Shown: in pieces, positions 1-8,975 of the stretch
Numbering within the stretch: the stretch's first letter is position 1
Layout of the letters: every line of letters starts with the position of its first letter
DNA from: an uncultured Traorella sp.
GTDB lineage: Bacteria > Bacillota_I > Bacilli_A > Erysipelotrichales > Erysipelotrichaceae
DNA length: 64,000 nt
NCBI GenBank assembly: GCA_944324265.1
Contig: CALUVS010000001.1
Location: forward strand, 1-64,000
Direction: 5' to 3'
The notes under the pieces: model-generated
Seen by the model: only the letters and a program-made list of their open reading frames with translations
Told to the model about the DNA's origin: nothing
The model's database searches: none
Made by a program: the position numbers and the translations under genes

Positions 1-53
1 ATTATCATACAGTTTATGTAGGTGAAATTGAAAAAATATTGATCAATGAGTAA
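1..53 (+). CDS. 3' end of an unidentified gene
   Basis: The third reading frame is open from the window edge to a TAA at 51-53 and gives a 16-residue tail ending in VGEIEKILINE. A hairpin terminator follows at once, which supports this being a real gene end. The fragment is too short to assign a family. Confidence 0.5.
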   Translation, partial: YHTVYVGEIEKILINE

Positions 54-76
54 GAACCTGCAAAGGTTCTTTTTTT
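53..76 (+). terminator. Intrinsic terminator
   Basis: The inverted repeat AGAACC/GGTTCT with a 6-nt loop is followed by a run of six or more T. It ends the partial upstream gene just before the GNAT ribosome binding site. Confidence 0.85.
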
Positions 77-87
77 GAGGAGAGAGT

Positions 88-555
88 ATGGAAAGAAGAA
101 TTTTGAATGAACAAGATAAGAAAGAAATCTGTAAATGGAAATATGAGGGAGAATATGCCATTTATGATCTTCCTTCTTATGAAGAAATGAAAAACAATCA
201 AATTGGGTTTATGAATCCCAAAAGCTATGATCATTTTTATGGATATCTGGAAAATGATCAGCTGATTGGGTTTATCAATCTATTGGAAGAAGAAGAGGAG
301 GTATTTGTCGGCATTGGGGTAAATCCGAAATATTGCAATCAGCATTATGGCCAGCGCATGCTTTTGGATATAGCCGATTTGTCCAAAATGCTGCATCCGC
401 ACAAGCCATTGTATTTGGAAGTAAGAACTTTCAATCAGCGAGCTATTCGCTGCTATCAGAAAGCGGGTTTTGTGATTGAAGGAGATGCTTATGAGATGGT
501 GACACTCAGTGGCAAAGGAATCTTTTATCGAATGAGAAAAGTATTGGATGAATAG
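88..555 (+). CDS. GNAT family N-acetyltransferase
   Basis: This 155-residue protein has the GNAT fold pattern: a beta-strand block ending in VFVGIGV near residues 72-78, then the acetyl-CoA loop with QHYGQRM (the Q/R-x-x-G-x-G/A signature) around residues 84-90. A C-terminal NQRAIRCYQKAGF segment is typical of the RimI/RimJ branch. The ATG at 88 follows a good GAGGAGAG ribosome binding site, and a terminator upstream makes it the first gene of its unit. The substrate cannot be told from sequence. GNAT members acetylate protein N-termini, antibiotics or small amines. Confidence 0.85.
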   Translation: MERRILNEQDKKEICKWKYEGEYAIYDLPSYEEMKNNQIGFMNPKSYDHFYGYLENDQLIGFINLLEEEEEVFVGIGVNPKYCNQHYGQRMLLDIADLSKMLHPHKPLYLEVRTFNQRAIRCYQKAGFVIEGDAYEMVTLSGKGIFYRMRKVLDE

Positions 556-563
556 GGTAAGTG

Positions 564-592
564 TTGCTTAAAATAGATGGATTGGATAAAAT
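564..592 (+). promoter_or_regulatory. Promoter for dnaE, predicted leaderless
   Basis: TTGCTT (564-569), a 17-nt spacer and TAAAAT (587-592) form a sigma-A type promoter. The -10 box ends only 6 nt before the dnaE ATG at 599, so the transcript would start at or next to the A of AUG. No Shine-Dalgarno sequence fits between them. Confidence 0.6.
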
Positions 593-598
593 AAGAGT

Positions 599-3500
599 AT
601 GGTACATTTACATATGCGCAGTGCTTATACATTGCTTCAAAGCACTGTAAGAATTGAAGAAAGTGTCGCAAAAGCAAAGGAAATGGGAATGAGTGCGCTG
701 GCTTTGACGGATAAAAATGTCATGCACGGTGTCCCATCTTTTGTGCGTGCCTGTCAAAAGTTTCATATCAAGCCGATCATCGGTCTTGAATGTGATGCTT
801 ATGATCAGGAAAACCAATTCAGCTTTGTGCTTTTGGCGAAAAATGATAATGGCTATAAAAATCTATTGAAGCTGAGTACGCGGCTGAATACCAGCAAAGA
901 AAAATTGAGTTTAGAAGAATTGAAAACTTTCAGTCAGGATAATTATGTGCTTTTAAGTTTTGATCATTCTTCTTTTGATGCTTGGCTGATTCAGGAAGAT
1001 GAATTAAAGATGATTGAAACGCTGACTTTGTTTCATCAAAGCTTTGATGATTTTGTCTGCGGTATTGCGATGAATGATTCAGGTCTGCTGCGGCTGCGCA
1101 ATCAGCATCTTAAACAGCTATGCATTGCCAATGGCATTGATACTGTTGCTTTGAGCCGTATTTATATGCTGAATCAAGAGGATGAAGAAAGCTATAAAGT
1201 GTTGTGTGCAATTCAGCAGGGAGTGACTGTTCAGGATAAAACATTGAATGTGGCCGGCGGCCGTTATATGCGCACACCAAGTGAAATGAGTGCGCTGTAT
1301 GAAGAAGATGACTGCAGAAGAAGTGAGAGGATTGCTGAGGCTTGCAATGTAACCTTTGAGTTTTCTAAATCTCATCTGCCTGCTTTTCAGAATCGTTTTC
1401 ATGTAAGCAGTCAGGAATATCTGAAAAGTCTTTGCTACAAGGGACTTGAAAAAAGATTGAATACGAATCATCCGCCTAAGGATTATGTCAATCGGCTGAA
1501 ATATGAATTGGATGTCATAGCAGAGATGCATTATGAAGATTATTTTTTGATTGTCTATGATTTTATTCGTTATGCCAAATCACAGAAAATTTATGTGGGA
1601 CCGGGAAGAGGATCTGCTCCGGGCTCATTAGTTGCTTATTGCTTAGGGATCACCCAATTGGATCCGCTTCGCTATCATTTGCTTTTTGAGCGCTTTTTGA
1701 ATCCTGAAAGAATTTCACTACCGGATATTGATACGGATTTTCCGGATAATCATCGTGATGATGTCATTGCTTATGTGCGTGAAAAATATGGTCATAAGCG
1801 AGTGGCACATATTGTTACTTTCGGTACTTTGGCTGCCAGAGCAGTATTGCGCGATGTCGGCAAGGCCATCGGACTGCCTTTGTATGATATTGATATGATC
1901 TGCAAAAGCGTACCGATGATGCTGAATAACCGCAAAGTAACTTTGCCGATGGCTTATGAAATGGTTCCGCGTTTCCGTCAGTTCATTGAATCAAAAACGG
2001 AATATCAAAAGCTTTATCGAATTGCTTTGCAGCTGGAAGGATTGCCGCGTCATTCTTCGCTGCATGCGGCAGGCATTGTGCTTTCCAATCAGTCAATCGA
2101 AGAAGTCTGTCCTTTGATGGAATGCGATGAAGGTGTTTATGCGACACAGTATACCATGGAAAATCTGGAAGAATTAGGTCTTATCAAGATGGATTTTCTG
2201 GCTATCCGCAATTTAACGATCATTGACGAGATTGTTCAGAATATCATTGCTCATGAAAAGGCTGATTTTGATATCATGAAGATTCCTTTGAATGATGCAA
2301 AGACATTTGCTTGTCTGAAGGAAGTAGATACGGCTGGTATCTTTCAGCTGGAAAGTGAAGGAATGAAAAATCTGTGTCGGAAAATGCAGCCGCAGAGCTA
2401 TGAAGAAATTGCGGCCATGATTGCACTGTTTCGACCAGGTCCGATGGAAAATATTCCATTGTATTTGGAAAATCGCCGGCATCCGGAAAATATTGTGTAT
2501 CTTCATGAGGATCTGCGTGAAATTTTAGCTGAAACTTATGGTGTGATCTTATATCAGGAACAAATCATGCAGATTGCTACTAAGATGGCTGGCTTTTCTT
2601 TGGCGAAAGCTGATACATTGCGATATGCAATGAGCAAAAAAAAGGTCAAGGAATTGGAATCTTTGAAAGAAGAATTTATTGCCGGCTCTATTGCCAAAGG
2701 ATATGAACGGGAATTAGCTGTTTCGGTTTATGAATTGATCTTAAAATTTGCAAATTACGGCTTTAATAAATCACATTCGTTTGCTTATGGACTTGTGGCT
2801 TATCAGATGGCTTATCTGAAAGCCAATTATCCGAATTATTTCTTTACAAGCTTATTGAACAGTGTCATCGGTTCAGAAAGCAAAACCAGTGAATATATTT
2901 TTGAGGCCCGCAAAAGGGGAATTACAATTGTGAATCCCAATATCAATGTTTCTTGTGATGTGTATGTCACCGTTAATGATCAAGTGCTGTTTCCGCTTTT
3001 GGGAATCCGCAATGTGGGCAGTGCAGCTGCCAATGCTATCTTGAAAGAAAGAGAAAAAGGAACATTTATTGATTATTTTGAATGTGTGGCACGTCTGTGC
3101 ATGCATCGCATCAATCGCAAGACATTGGAAAGCTTGATCATGGCCGGTGCTTTTGACTGCTTCAATGAAAGCCGTGCCAGCATGCTGGCGACCTTAAATG
3201 ATGCTTTACGCTATGCAGATATTGTGAAGATCGAAGATGAAGATCAGATTTTTGCGGATTTTGATCTTGTCTCAAAGCCGCCGATGATTGCAGTCAAAGA
3301 TACAAGAATGACAAGAGCCAATGATGAAAAAAGTGTGTTAGGCTTTTATTTAAGTGATCATCCGATGAATGATCTGCGCCGTCATCTCCAGTTCAAAGGC
3401 GGAACGCTGATGGAAAATAAAGGAAAGCAGGGATTGGTCACCCTTTTAGGAACACTGACGCATATCAAGCAGCATCGTACTAAAAAAGGTGATTTGATGG

Positions 3501-3673
3501 CTTTTGCTGTTTTAAGCGATGATACGGCTCAGATGGATGTGGTGATCATGCCTCAGTTATATAAACAAACAGTGGAGCATCTGATCAAGGGCAGAAATGT
3601 TATCATCCATGGAAAAATGGATAAGGAAACCTCTTGCTTGGCTAATCAAATACAATTTATCGATACAAAGTAA
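599..3673 (+). CDS. dnaE: DNA polymerase III subunit alpha, DnaE type
   Basis: The 1024-residue protein is a C-family replicative polymerase. It opens with an N-terminal PHP domain (HLHMRSAYTLL, residues 3-13) and continues with the polymerase core. Catalytic aspartates lie in PDIDTDF near residues 375-381 and in KMDF near residue 532. A tandem helix-hairpin-helix region follows, and an OB fold closes the C-terminus (LVTLLGTLTHIKQ). It lacks the exonuclease insertion of PolC and is slightly short for the family. In low-GC Gram-positives DnaE extends primers before PolC takes over, and it also serves in repair. There is no Shine-Dalgarno before the ATG, and the promoter position predicts a leaderless mRNA. 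Confidence 0.96.
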   Translation: MVHLHMRSAYTLLQSTVRIEESVAKAKEMGMSALALTDKNVMHGVPSFVRACQKFHIKPIIGLECDAYDQENQFSFVLLAKNDNGYKNLLKLSTRLNTSKEKLSLEELKTFSQDNYVLLSFDHSSFDAWLIQEDELKMIETLTLFHQSFDDFVCGIAMNDSGLLRLRNQHLKQLCIANGIDTVALSRIYMLNQEDEESYKVLCAIQQGVTVQDKTLNVAGGRYMRTPSEMSALYEEDDCRRSERIAEACNVTFEFSKSHLPAFQNRFHVSSQEYLKSLCYKGLEKRLNTNHPPKDYVNRLKYELDVIAEMHYEDYFLIVYDFIRYAKSQKIYVGPGRGSAPGSLVAYCLGITQLDPLRYHLLFERFLNPERISLPDIDTDFPDNHRDDVIAYVREKYGHKRVAHIVTFGTLAARAVLRDVGKAIGLPLYDIDMICKSVPMMLNNRKVTLPMAYEMVPRFRQFIESKTEYQKLYRIALQLEGLPRHSSLHAAGIVLSNQSIEEVCPLMECDEGVYATQYTMENLEELGLIKMDFLAIRNLTIIDEIVQNIIAHEKADFDIMKIPLNDAKTFACLKEVDTAGIFQLESEGMKNLCRKMQPQSYEEIAAMIALFRPGPMENIPLYLENRRHPENIVYLHEDLREILAETYGVILYQEQIMQIATKMAGFSLAKADTLRYAMSKKKVKELESLKEEFIAGSIAKGYERELAVSVYELILKFANYGFNKSHSFAYGLVAYQMAYLKANYPNYFFTSLLNSVIGSESKTSEYIFEARKRGITIVNPNINVSCDVYVTVNDQVLFPLLGIRNVGSAAANAILKEREKGTFIDYFECVARLCMHRINRKTLESLIMAGAFDCFNESRASMLATLNDALRYADIVKIEDEDQIFADFDLVSKPPMIAVKDTRMTRANDEKSVLGFYLSDHPMNDLRRHLQFKGGTLMENKGKQGLVTLLGTLTHIKQHRTKKGDLMAFAVLSDDTAQMDVVIMPQLYKQTVEHLIKGRNVIIHGKMDKETSCLANQIQFIDTK

Positions 3674-3695
3674 GCTCATCTTGAGCTTATTTTTC
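3672..3695 (+). terminator. Intrinsic terminator of dnaE
   Basis: The 7-bp inverted repeat AAGCTCA/TGAGCTT overlaps the dnaE stop codon and is followed by a T-rich tract. Confidence 0.65.
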
Positions 3696-3741
3696 TTGAA
3701 AAGCATTGGTTTTGAGACTAGTGAAAAAATTTGAACAAGAG

Positions 3742-3747
3742 TATAAT
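3742..3747 (+). promoter_or_regulatory. Candidate -10 box for tldD
   Basis: A perfect TATAAT lies 18 nt before the tldD ATG at 3766, and the ribosome binding site AGAGGTG follows almost directly. The -35 region is poor (AGTGAA at about 16 nt). The predicted leader is only about 10 nt. Confidence 0.55.
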
Positions 3748-3765
3748 AGAACAAGAGGTGATACT

Positions 3766-5163
3766 ATGCTTGAGAAACAACAGCTGGAACAAATCTTGTC
3801 TGTATGTCTGACAACAGGCGGAGATTTTGCGGAAGTGTTTGAAGAAAAGAAATTTACAAGCAGCTACAGCATGCTGAATGAAACTGTTGAGAATGCCAAT
3901 AGCGGCATTGTTTATGGAATCGGATTAAGGATCCTACAGGGAACGAATTCCGTATATGCGTATACCAATCAAACTGACTTTAACAATCTTATGAAGATGG
4001 CAAAAGACTTGGCCGATTCTTTTGAAGGTGAAAGTCATGCTAAAGAAATTGCTTTGAAAGATGTGGTTTATGAAAACAGACATCCTGTTGCTAAACATCC
4101 AAGTCAATATGGCAGCGATGAAAAGATTGCCATCATGAGAAAAGCCGGCAATGCTGCTTTGGCTTATGATGAAAAGATTACTAAAGTGAATGTAAGCTAT
4201 ATGGATGAAGAACAGCATGTGGTGATTTCTAATACAGATGGAAAGCGTATTGAAGATACACGTATCCGCACTCGTTTGGGAATTGTGGCCATTGCCAGTG
4301 ATGGTGAAAAGATGCAGGATGGTTCCTATGCTCCTGGAGCTTCCAAGGGATTGGAATTTTATGATGAGATGGATGTAGAAGAGGCAGGCAGAGAAGCTGC
4401 TCGAATTGCATTGACGATGCTGGATGCGGATGAATGTCCAAGCGGTACGATGCCTGTCATCATTGATAATGGCTTTGGCGGTGTTATTTTCCATGAAGCC
4501 TGCGGTCATTCGCTGGAAGCGGCCTCTGTTGCGAAAAATCAATCTGTTTTTGCCGGCAAATTAAATCAGAAAATTGCTTCTGATTGTGTCAGTGCCGTAG
4601 ATGACGGTACAATTCCGAATGCTTGGGGTTCCTGCAATATTGATGATGAAGGAAACTTCATGCAGCGCAATGTGCTGATTGAAAATGGAATCTTAAAGGG
4701 CTATTTGATCGATCCTTTGAATGGACGGCGCATGAATATGAATCAGACAGGTTCTTCTCGCCGCCAGTCTTATAAATATGAACCGGTTTCCCGTATGACC
4801 AATACGTTTATCTTGGAAGGAAAGAGTACATTAGAAGAAATGATTGCCGCAACTTCTTATGGCTTGTATGCGAAAAGCTTGGGCGGAGGATCTGTGGATC
4901 CATCTACCGGTGATTTCAACTTTGCAGTCAATGAAGGCTATCTGATTGAAAACGGAAAGATCGTAAAACCAGTCAAAGGAGCTACATTGATTGGCAATGG
5001 CGCAGATACATTGATGAAGATTGATCATGTCGGCACGAATCTGAAACGAGCTCAGGGAATGTGCGGAGCTTCCAGCGGTTCGATTCCGGTTGATGTCGGA
5101 CAGCCGGCAATTCGCGTCAGTGCTATGATTGTCGGCGGAAAGGAAGGCGAAGTTCATGAATAA
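3766..5163 (+). CDS. tldD: Metalloprotease TldD
   Basis: This 465-residue protein is the TldD subunit of the TldD/TldE peptidase. The zinc motif HEACGH is seen with its first His at residue 243. The complex cleaves unfolded peptides and matures modified peptides in other bacteria. The ATG at 3766 is chosen because AGAGGTG precedes it; an in-frame TTG at 3706 would run through the promoter. It overlaps its partner gene by 8 nt, the usual arrangement for this heterodimer. The native substrate here is unknown; no peptide precursor gene is seen beside it. Confidence 0.93.
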   Translation: MLEKQQLEQILSVCLTTGGDFAEVFEEKKFTSSYSMLNETVENANSGIVYGIGLRILQGTNSVYAYTNQTDFNNLMKMAKDLADSFEGESHAKEIALKDVVYENRHPVAKHPSQYGSDEKIAIMRKAGNAALAYDEKITKVNVSYMDEEQHVVISNTDGKRIEDTRIRTRLGIVAIASDGEKMQDGSYAPGASKGLEFYDEMDVEEAGREAARIALTMLDADECPSGTMPVIIDNGFGGVIFHEACGHSLEAASVAKNQSVFAGKLNQKIASDCVSAVDDGTIPNAWGSCNIDDEGNFMQRNVLIENGILKGYLIDPLNGRRMNMNQTGSSRRQSYKYEPVSRMTNTFILEGKSTLEEMIAATSYGLYAKSLGGGSVDPSTGDFNFAVNEGYLIENGKIVKPVKGATLIGNGADTLMKIDHVGTNLKRAQGMCGASSGSIPVDVGQPAIRVSAMIVGGKEGEVHE

Positions 5164-6487
5164 ACAGCAATTGATTGAAAAAGCACTTCAGGAAGGCTTT
5201 GAACAGGTAGAAATTTATACCAATCAGAAATCCTCTAATGGAATTCAGGTATTTCAGGGAAATGTCGATAATTTTGAAATTTCCGAAACGGGCGGTATTG
5301 CTGTAAGAGGAATTTATCAAGGTAAGCCGGGATACTGCTTTTTGGAAGAAGACAGTGATGAAAATATTGATTTTTGTGTGGAACAGATGAAATCCAATGC
5401 TTGTGCGATTACAAGCAAAGATAAGGTGATGATCTATGAAGGGGATAAGGAATATCCGACAATTGAAAAAAACCCTTCATTGATTCAAAATACATCAAGC
5501 ACGCAGCGCATTGCTTTTCTGAAGGAAATGGAACAAGCTTTATTGAATGCGGATCACAGAATTGCACAGGTCATGGATTGTTTTCTGCAAGTTGTAAAAG
5601 GAGAAGTGACCATTGTCAATTCTAAGGGATTGAATATTCAGCGTCAGGAGGAATATGGCATTTTCGGTGCTTCTGTGTTAGCTAGTGAAAACAATGAAAA
5701 TAAATCAGCTTATGATGTTGCCTTGATTTATGATCTGGATACGTTTGACAAGCAGAAATTTATTTCGACTCTTGTTCATAAAGCTGTCGATAAGCTAAAG
5801 GCGATTCAGCCAATCAGCGGAAAATATCCAGTGATCTTACAGAATAATGTGATGTGTGACTTGCTGGGAACAGCTGCGGGAAGTTTCTATGGAGAAAATG
5901 CTTATAAAGGTATTTCTATCTTAAAAGATAAACTGAACAGTGCTATTTTTGATGAAAAGGTCACTTTGATTGATGATCCTTTGTTAAAGGATGGATATTC
6001 CAGCACGCCTTTTGATGATGAAGGGGTGGCCAGCCGCTGCAAGCATATTGTTGAGAAAGGGGTATTGATAAGTTATCTGCATAATCAAAAATCTGCGGCC
6101 CTGATGAATACTCTTTCTACCGGCAACGGATTTAAAGCAGGCTATGCCGGCAGTGTAGGCATTATGCCGACGAATTTCTATTTTGAAAAGGGAGAAGATT
6201 CGCTGGAAGAAATGATTGCTTCTGTCAGCAAAGGTATCTTGATTGATACAGTTACCGGACTTCATGCCGGATTTAATACATTAACAACAGATTTTTCTCT
6301 GCAGGCCAGCGGATTTATGATTGAAGATGGGAAAATTGCTCAGCCGATTCAGCTAGTTACAGTAGCGGGCAATTTCATGGAAATGTTAAAACAGGTAGAA
6401 AAAATAGGCAATGATCTGAAATTTGATCTGAGCGGGTGCGGCAGTGCCTCTATGAAATTCACTTCATTGACAATCAGCGGGAAGTAA
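5156..6487 (+). CDS. tldE: TldE/PmbA subunit of the TldD/E protease
   Basis: The 443-residue protein is a TldD paralogue of the PmbA/TldE type and lacks the HExxxH zinc motif, as expected for the non-catalytic partner. The C-terminal glycine-rich region (FDLSGCGSASMKF) is typical. The ATG at 5156 lies inside the end of tldD (ATGAATAA overlap), with GGAAAGGAAGG upstream as ribosome binding site, so translation is probably coupled. An upstream in-frame TTG at 5129 is less likely. Confidence 0.92.
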   Translation: MNKQQLIEKALQEGFEQVEIYTNQKSSNGIQVFQGNVDNFEISETGGIAVRGIYQGKPGYCFLEEDSDENIDFCVEQMKSNACAITSKDKVMIYEGDKEYPTIEKNPSLIQNTSSTQRIAFLKEMEQALLNADHRIAQVMDCFLQVVKGEVTIVNSKGLNIQRQEEYGIFGASVLASENNENKSAYDVALIYDLDTFDKQKFISTLVHKAVDKLKAIQPISGKYPVILQNNVMCDLLGTAAGSFYGENAYKGISILKDKLNSAIFDEKVTLIDDPLLKDGYSSTPFDDEGVASRCKHIVEKGVLISYLHNQKSAALMNTLSTGNGFKAGYAGSVGIMPTNFYFEKGEDSLEEMIASVSKGILIDTVTGLHAGFNTLTTDFSLQASGFMIEDGKIAQPIQLVTVAGNFMEMLKQVEKIGNDLKFDLSGCGSASMKFTSLTISGK

Positions 6488-6489
6488 TT

Positions 6490-7377
6490 ATGAAGATTGA
6501 TTTGCATATGCATTCCTGTTATTCTGCCGATGGCGAGTTTTCTGTTGCTCAGCTGGCAGAAAAGGCCAAGGAAGCACAATTGGATGTTATTGCGCTTTCA
6601 GACCATGATACCACGGCCGGAGTTGAAGAGATGATTCAAAAAGCGGCTGCCTATCACATTGAAGTGATTCCGGCAATTGAATGTTCAACTGTGTTTGAAG
6701 GAATGGATGTTCATCTTCTTGGTTATGGCATTGATATCCATGATCCCTATTTTCATAGCTTAGGCGCTCATATCAAGAAAATGATGGATGATGCTTTGCA
6801 TGAACGTGTAGTGAAACTGGAAAAGAAATATGGGGTCAAGATTGATGAGAAAAGATGCATTGAAGAGGCCAATGGCGGAAATGCTTATTTTAACATCATT
6901 ACTTCTATGCTCAATGATCCGGCCAATGCTCATATTGAAGATTTTCGGCCATATCAGGCCAATGGCAGCCGCAGTGATTCACCGGTAGTAAATTTCTTTT
7001 GGGATAAGGCTCATGCCGGTACAGATTTGTTTGTGGCAGTCAATTATCCTTCATTCAAAGAAAGTGTTGAAAAGATTCATCAAGCAGGCGGTATTGCTGT
7101 GCTGGCTCATCCTTGGATTCAGTTTTATGAAAAAGAAGATCTGCTGGAAAAAGCCATTGCCTGCGGCATTGACGGCATTGAAGCCTTCAGCAATTATCAT
7201 AATGCAGAACAAAATGCTTATTTTGCGTCTTATGCCAAAAAGAAAGGATTGCTGATTACCTGCGGTTCGGATTTCCATGGGAAAAATAAGCCGAAGATCA
7301 TGATGGGAGAATATGGCTATCATGGGGATGAAATTGATGAATGGCTTTTGCGATTGAAGAACACTTTGAATCAATAA
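6490..7377 (+). CDS. PHP domain phosphoesterase (RNase AM/YciV type)
   Basis: This 295-residue protein starts with the PHP metal motif DLHMHSCYSADGE (residues 4-16), followed by ALSDHDTTAG and a C-terminal GSDFHG motif. These supply the His/Asp/Glu ligands of a trinuclear metal centre. Homologous YciV/RNase AM proteins act as 5'-3' exoribonucleases or 3',5'-bisphosphate nucleotidases. Its start is 2 nt after the tldE stop, so the three genes form one operon. A terminator follows. The exact substrate is inferred from family only. Confidence 0.85.
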   Translation: MKIDLHMHSCYSADGEFSVAQLAEKAKEAQLDVIALSDHDTTAGVEEMIQKAAAYHIEVIPAIECSTVFEGMDVHLLGYGIDIHDPYFHSLGAHIKKMMDDALHERVVKLEKKYGVKIDEKRCIEEANGGNAYFNIITSMLNDPANAHIEDFRPYQANGSRSDSPVVNFFWDKAHAGTDLFVAVNYPSFKESVEKIHQAGGIAVLAHPWIQFYEKEDLLEKAIACGIDGIEAFSNYHNAEQNAYFASYAKKKGLLITCGSDFHGKNKPKIMMGEYGYHGDEIDEWLLRLKNTLNQ

Positions 7378-7380
7378 TGA

Positions 7381-7406
7381 AAAGCGATGGACAGTCGCTT
7401 TTTTTG
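7381..7406 (+). terminator. Intrinsic terminator
   Basis: AAAGCGA/TCGCTTT with a 7-nt loop is followed by a T tract. It closes the tldD-tldE-PHP operon. Confidence 0.88.
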
Positions 7407-7410
7407 TCAT

Positions 7411-7439
7411 TCATAAATCAATTGCTGGATGCATAAATT
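7411..7439 (+). promoter_or_regulatory. Sigma-E-like promoter before the dacB-spmAB operon
   Basis: TCATAAA (7411-7417), 14 nt and CATAAATT (7432-7439) resemble the mother-cell sigma-E consensus (KMATATT, 12-15 nt, CATACAAT). The orthologous dacB-spmA-spmB operon of B. subtilis is sigma-E dependent. The yqfC gene in this window has the same layout, which strengthens the call. Confidence 0.5.
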
Positions 7440-7453
7440 GAAACAGGTGAAAT

Positions 7454-8410
7454 ATGAAAAAAATTCAAGTCGTCCTGCTTTTATTTCTGCTTTGGCCGTC
7501 TCCTGTATCAGCTGCTTATGTAGTAGTCAGTGAAGGAGTTGTGATTGAAGGTGTCAATGAGCATGAAATTCAAAGTGTGGCCAGTATTTCTAAGACAATG
7601 ACAGCGCTGCTGGCCATTGAATACAGTGAATTGCAGGATATTGTGGTTGTTGATAAGGAAACTACGCTGCAGATCGGCAGTTCCCTTTACTTAGAAGAAA
7701 ATGAACAGTATACGATGCTGAGTCTTTTGTTTGGTCTGATGATGCGCAGCGGAAATGATGCGGCTTATTTGATTGCCAAGCATGTCAGCGGCAGCAGTGA
7801 GCAATTTGCTGTTTTAATGAATGAAAGAGCAGAACAGATCGGCATGAAAAATACAACCTTCAGAAATCCAAGCGGTTTGGATGAGACTGACGGCGGTAAT
7901 TTATCTACCTGCTATGACATGGCATTGTTAATGGAAGAAGCCATGAAAAATGAAGTTTTCCGTATTATCGTTTCCGCAAAGACCTATGAAAGTGAACACA
8001 AGGATATCTGGCAGAATAAAAATAAGCTTTTGTATCGTTATGAATATGCCAATGGCGGCAAGACCGGTTATACAGTCAATTCCGGCAAAACGCTGATCAG
8101 CAGTGCCAATAACGGCAAAAATGAAAATGTAGTGGTCAGTTTCAGAGAAGGCGATTATTTTGATTTGCATGAACAACTGCATGAAAAGGCATTTTCAATG
8201 GTAGAATCTCATTTATTGATTCGAAAAGGTACATATACTGTACGAGGCAGACAAGTAACAGTGGATCAAGAGATTGATCTTTTGATTCCGAAGGATGGTA
8301 AGATTGAATTGACTTTTTATTATGAGAACAGACAATTGATCATTGATTATGTCAATTATGATCAGCAAAGACGTCTGAGTTATGACATGACGGAGGGAAA
8401 GCATGACTAA
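7454..8410 (+). CDS. D-alanyl-D-alanine carboxypeptidase, sporulation DacB/DacF type
   Basis: The 318-residue protein has an N-terminal signal peptide (hydrophobic LLLFLLWPSPVSAA) and the three motifs of an S11 penicillin-binding protein: S44-I-S-K47, S99-G-N and K203-T-G. It would remove the terminal D-Ala from peptidoglycan stem peptides outside the membrane. A C-terminal beta region follows the catalytic domain. It heads an operon with spmA and spmB (7-nt overlap), as DacB does in Bacillus, where it tunes spore cortex cross-linking. AGGTGA precedes the ATG. The sporulation role is inferred from neighbours and promoter type. Confidence 0.9.
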   Translation: MKKIQVVLLLFLLWPSPVSAAYVVVSEGVVIEGVNEHEIQSVASISKTMTALLAIEYSELQDIVVVDKETTLQIGSSLYLEENEQYTMLSLLFGLMMRSGNDAAYLIAKHVSGSSEQFAVLMNERAEQIGMKNTTFRNPSGLDETDGGNLSTCYDMALLMEEAMKNEVFRIIVSAKTYESEHKDIWQNKNKLLYRYEYANGGKTGYTVNSGKTLISSANNGKNENVVVSFREGDYFDLHEQLHEKAFSMVESHLLIRKGTYTVRGRQVTVDQEIDLLIPKDGKIELTFYYENRQLIIDYVNYDQQRRLSYDMTEGKHD

Positions 8411-8975
8411 ATTTTGGTGTACTTTGATCTTGGGTTCATTTGCTTATGGATTGATGCAGGGAAGAGTGGATCTGATCAGCAATACGATTGTGACAGTAGG
8501 TGAAGAAACGCTTGAGTTCGTTCTGCCGATGGTTGCAGTGACTTGTTTTTTCAGCGGGATCGTAGAAATTGCCAAAGAAGGAGGATGTATTGCTTTTCTG
8601 GAGCGATGTCTGAGTCCCTTTTTAAGATTTCTCTTGCCGGATATCAAAGATGATCATGAAACCTTGGGGTATGTTGCAGCCAATATCATCATCAATATGT
8701 TCGGATTAGGTTCGGCAGCTACGCCGGTTGGATTAAAAGCCATTGCCGGAATGCAGAAACATAATCCAGAACCCAATCGAGCTACACGAAGCATGGTCAC
8801 TTTTTTGGTGCTGAATACAGGAGGAGTCACCTTGTTTCCGACAAGCATCATTGCACTGCGAGTAGCTTATGGTTCATTGGATGCGACTTCCTTTATTCCT
8901 TTTGCGGTCATTGCGACCTTGAGTGCTTCCTGCATCGGTTTGATTGTCGACAGGCTGTGGAATCATGCTCACTAA
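8403..8975 (+). CDS. spmA: Spore maturation protein A
   Basis: This 190-residue integral membrane protein has a nucleoside-recognition (Gate) domain. Conserved glycine-rich segments such as NMFGLGSAATPVGLKA and NTGGVTLFPTS are recognisable. SpmA and SpmB together affect spore core dehydration in Bacillus. The gene overlaps the carboxypeptidase gene by 8 nt and spmB by 11 nt, which implies coupled translation. Confidence 0.9.
   Translation: MTKFWCTLILGSFAYGLMQGRVDLISNTIVTVGEETLEFVLPMVAVTCFFSGIVEIAKEGGCIAFLERCLSPFLRFLLPDIKDDHETLGYVAANIIINMFGLGSAATPVGLKAIAGMQKHNPEPNRATRSMVTFLVLNTGGVTLFPTSIIALRVAYGSLDATSFIPFAVIATLSASCIGLIVDRLWNHAH

Noticed and set aside
3934-4542. Long open frame on the minus strand opposite tldD (202 codons)
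   Set aside because: It is the mirror of a strongly coding plus-strand gene, has no ribosome binding site and encodes no recognisable protein.
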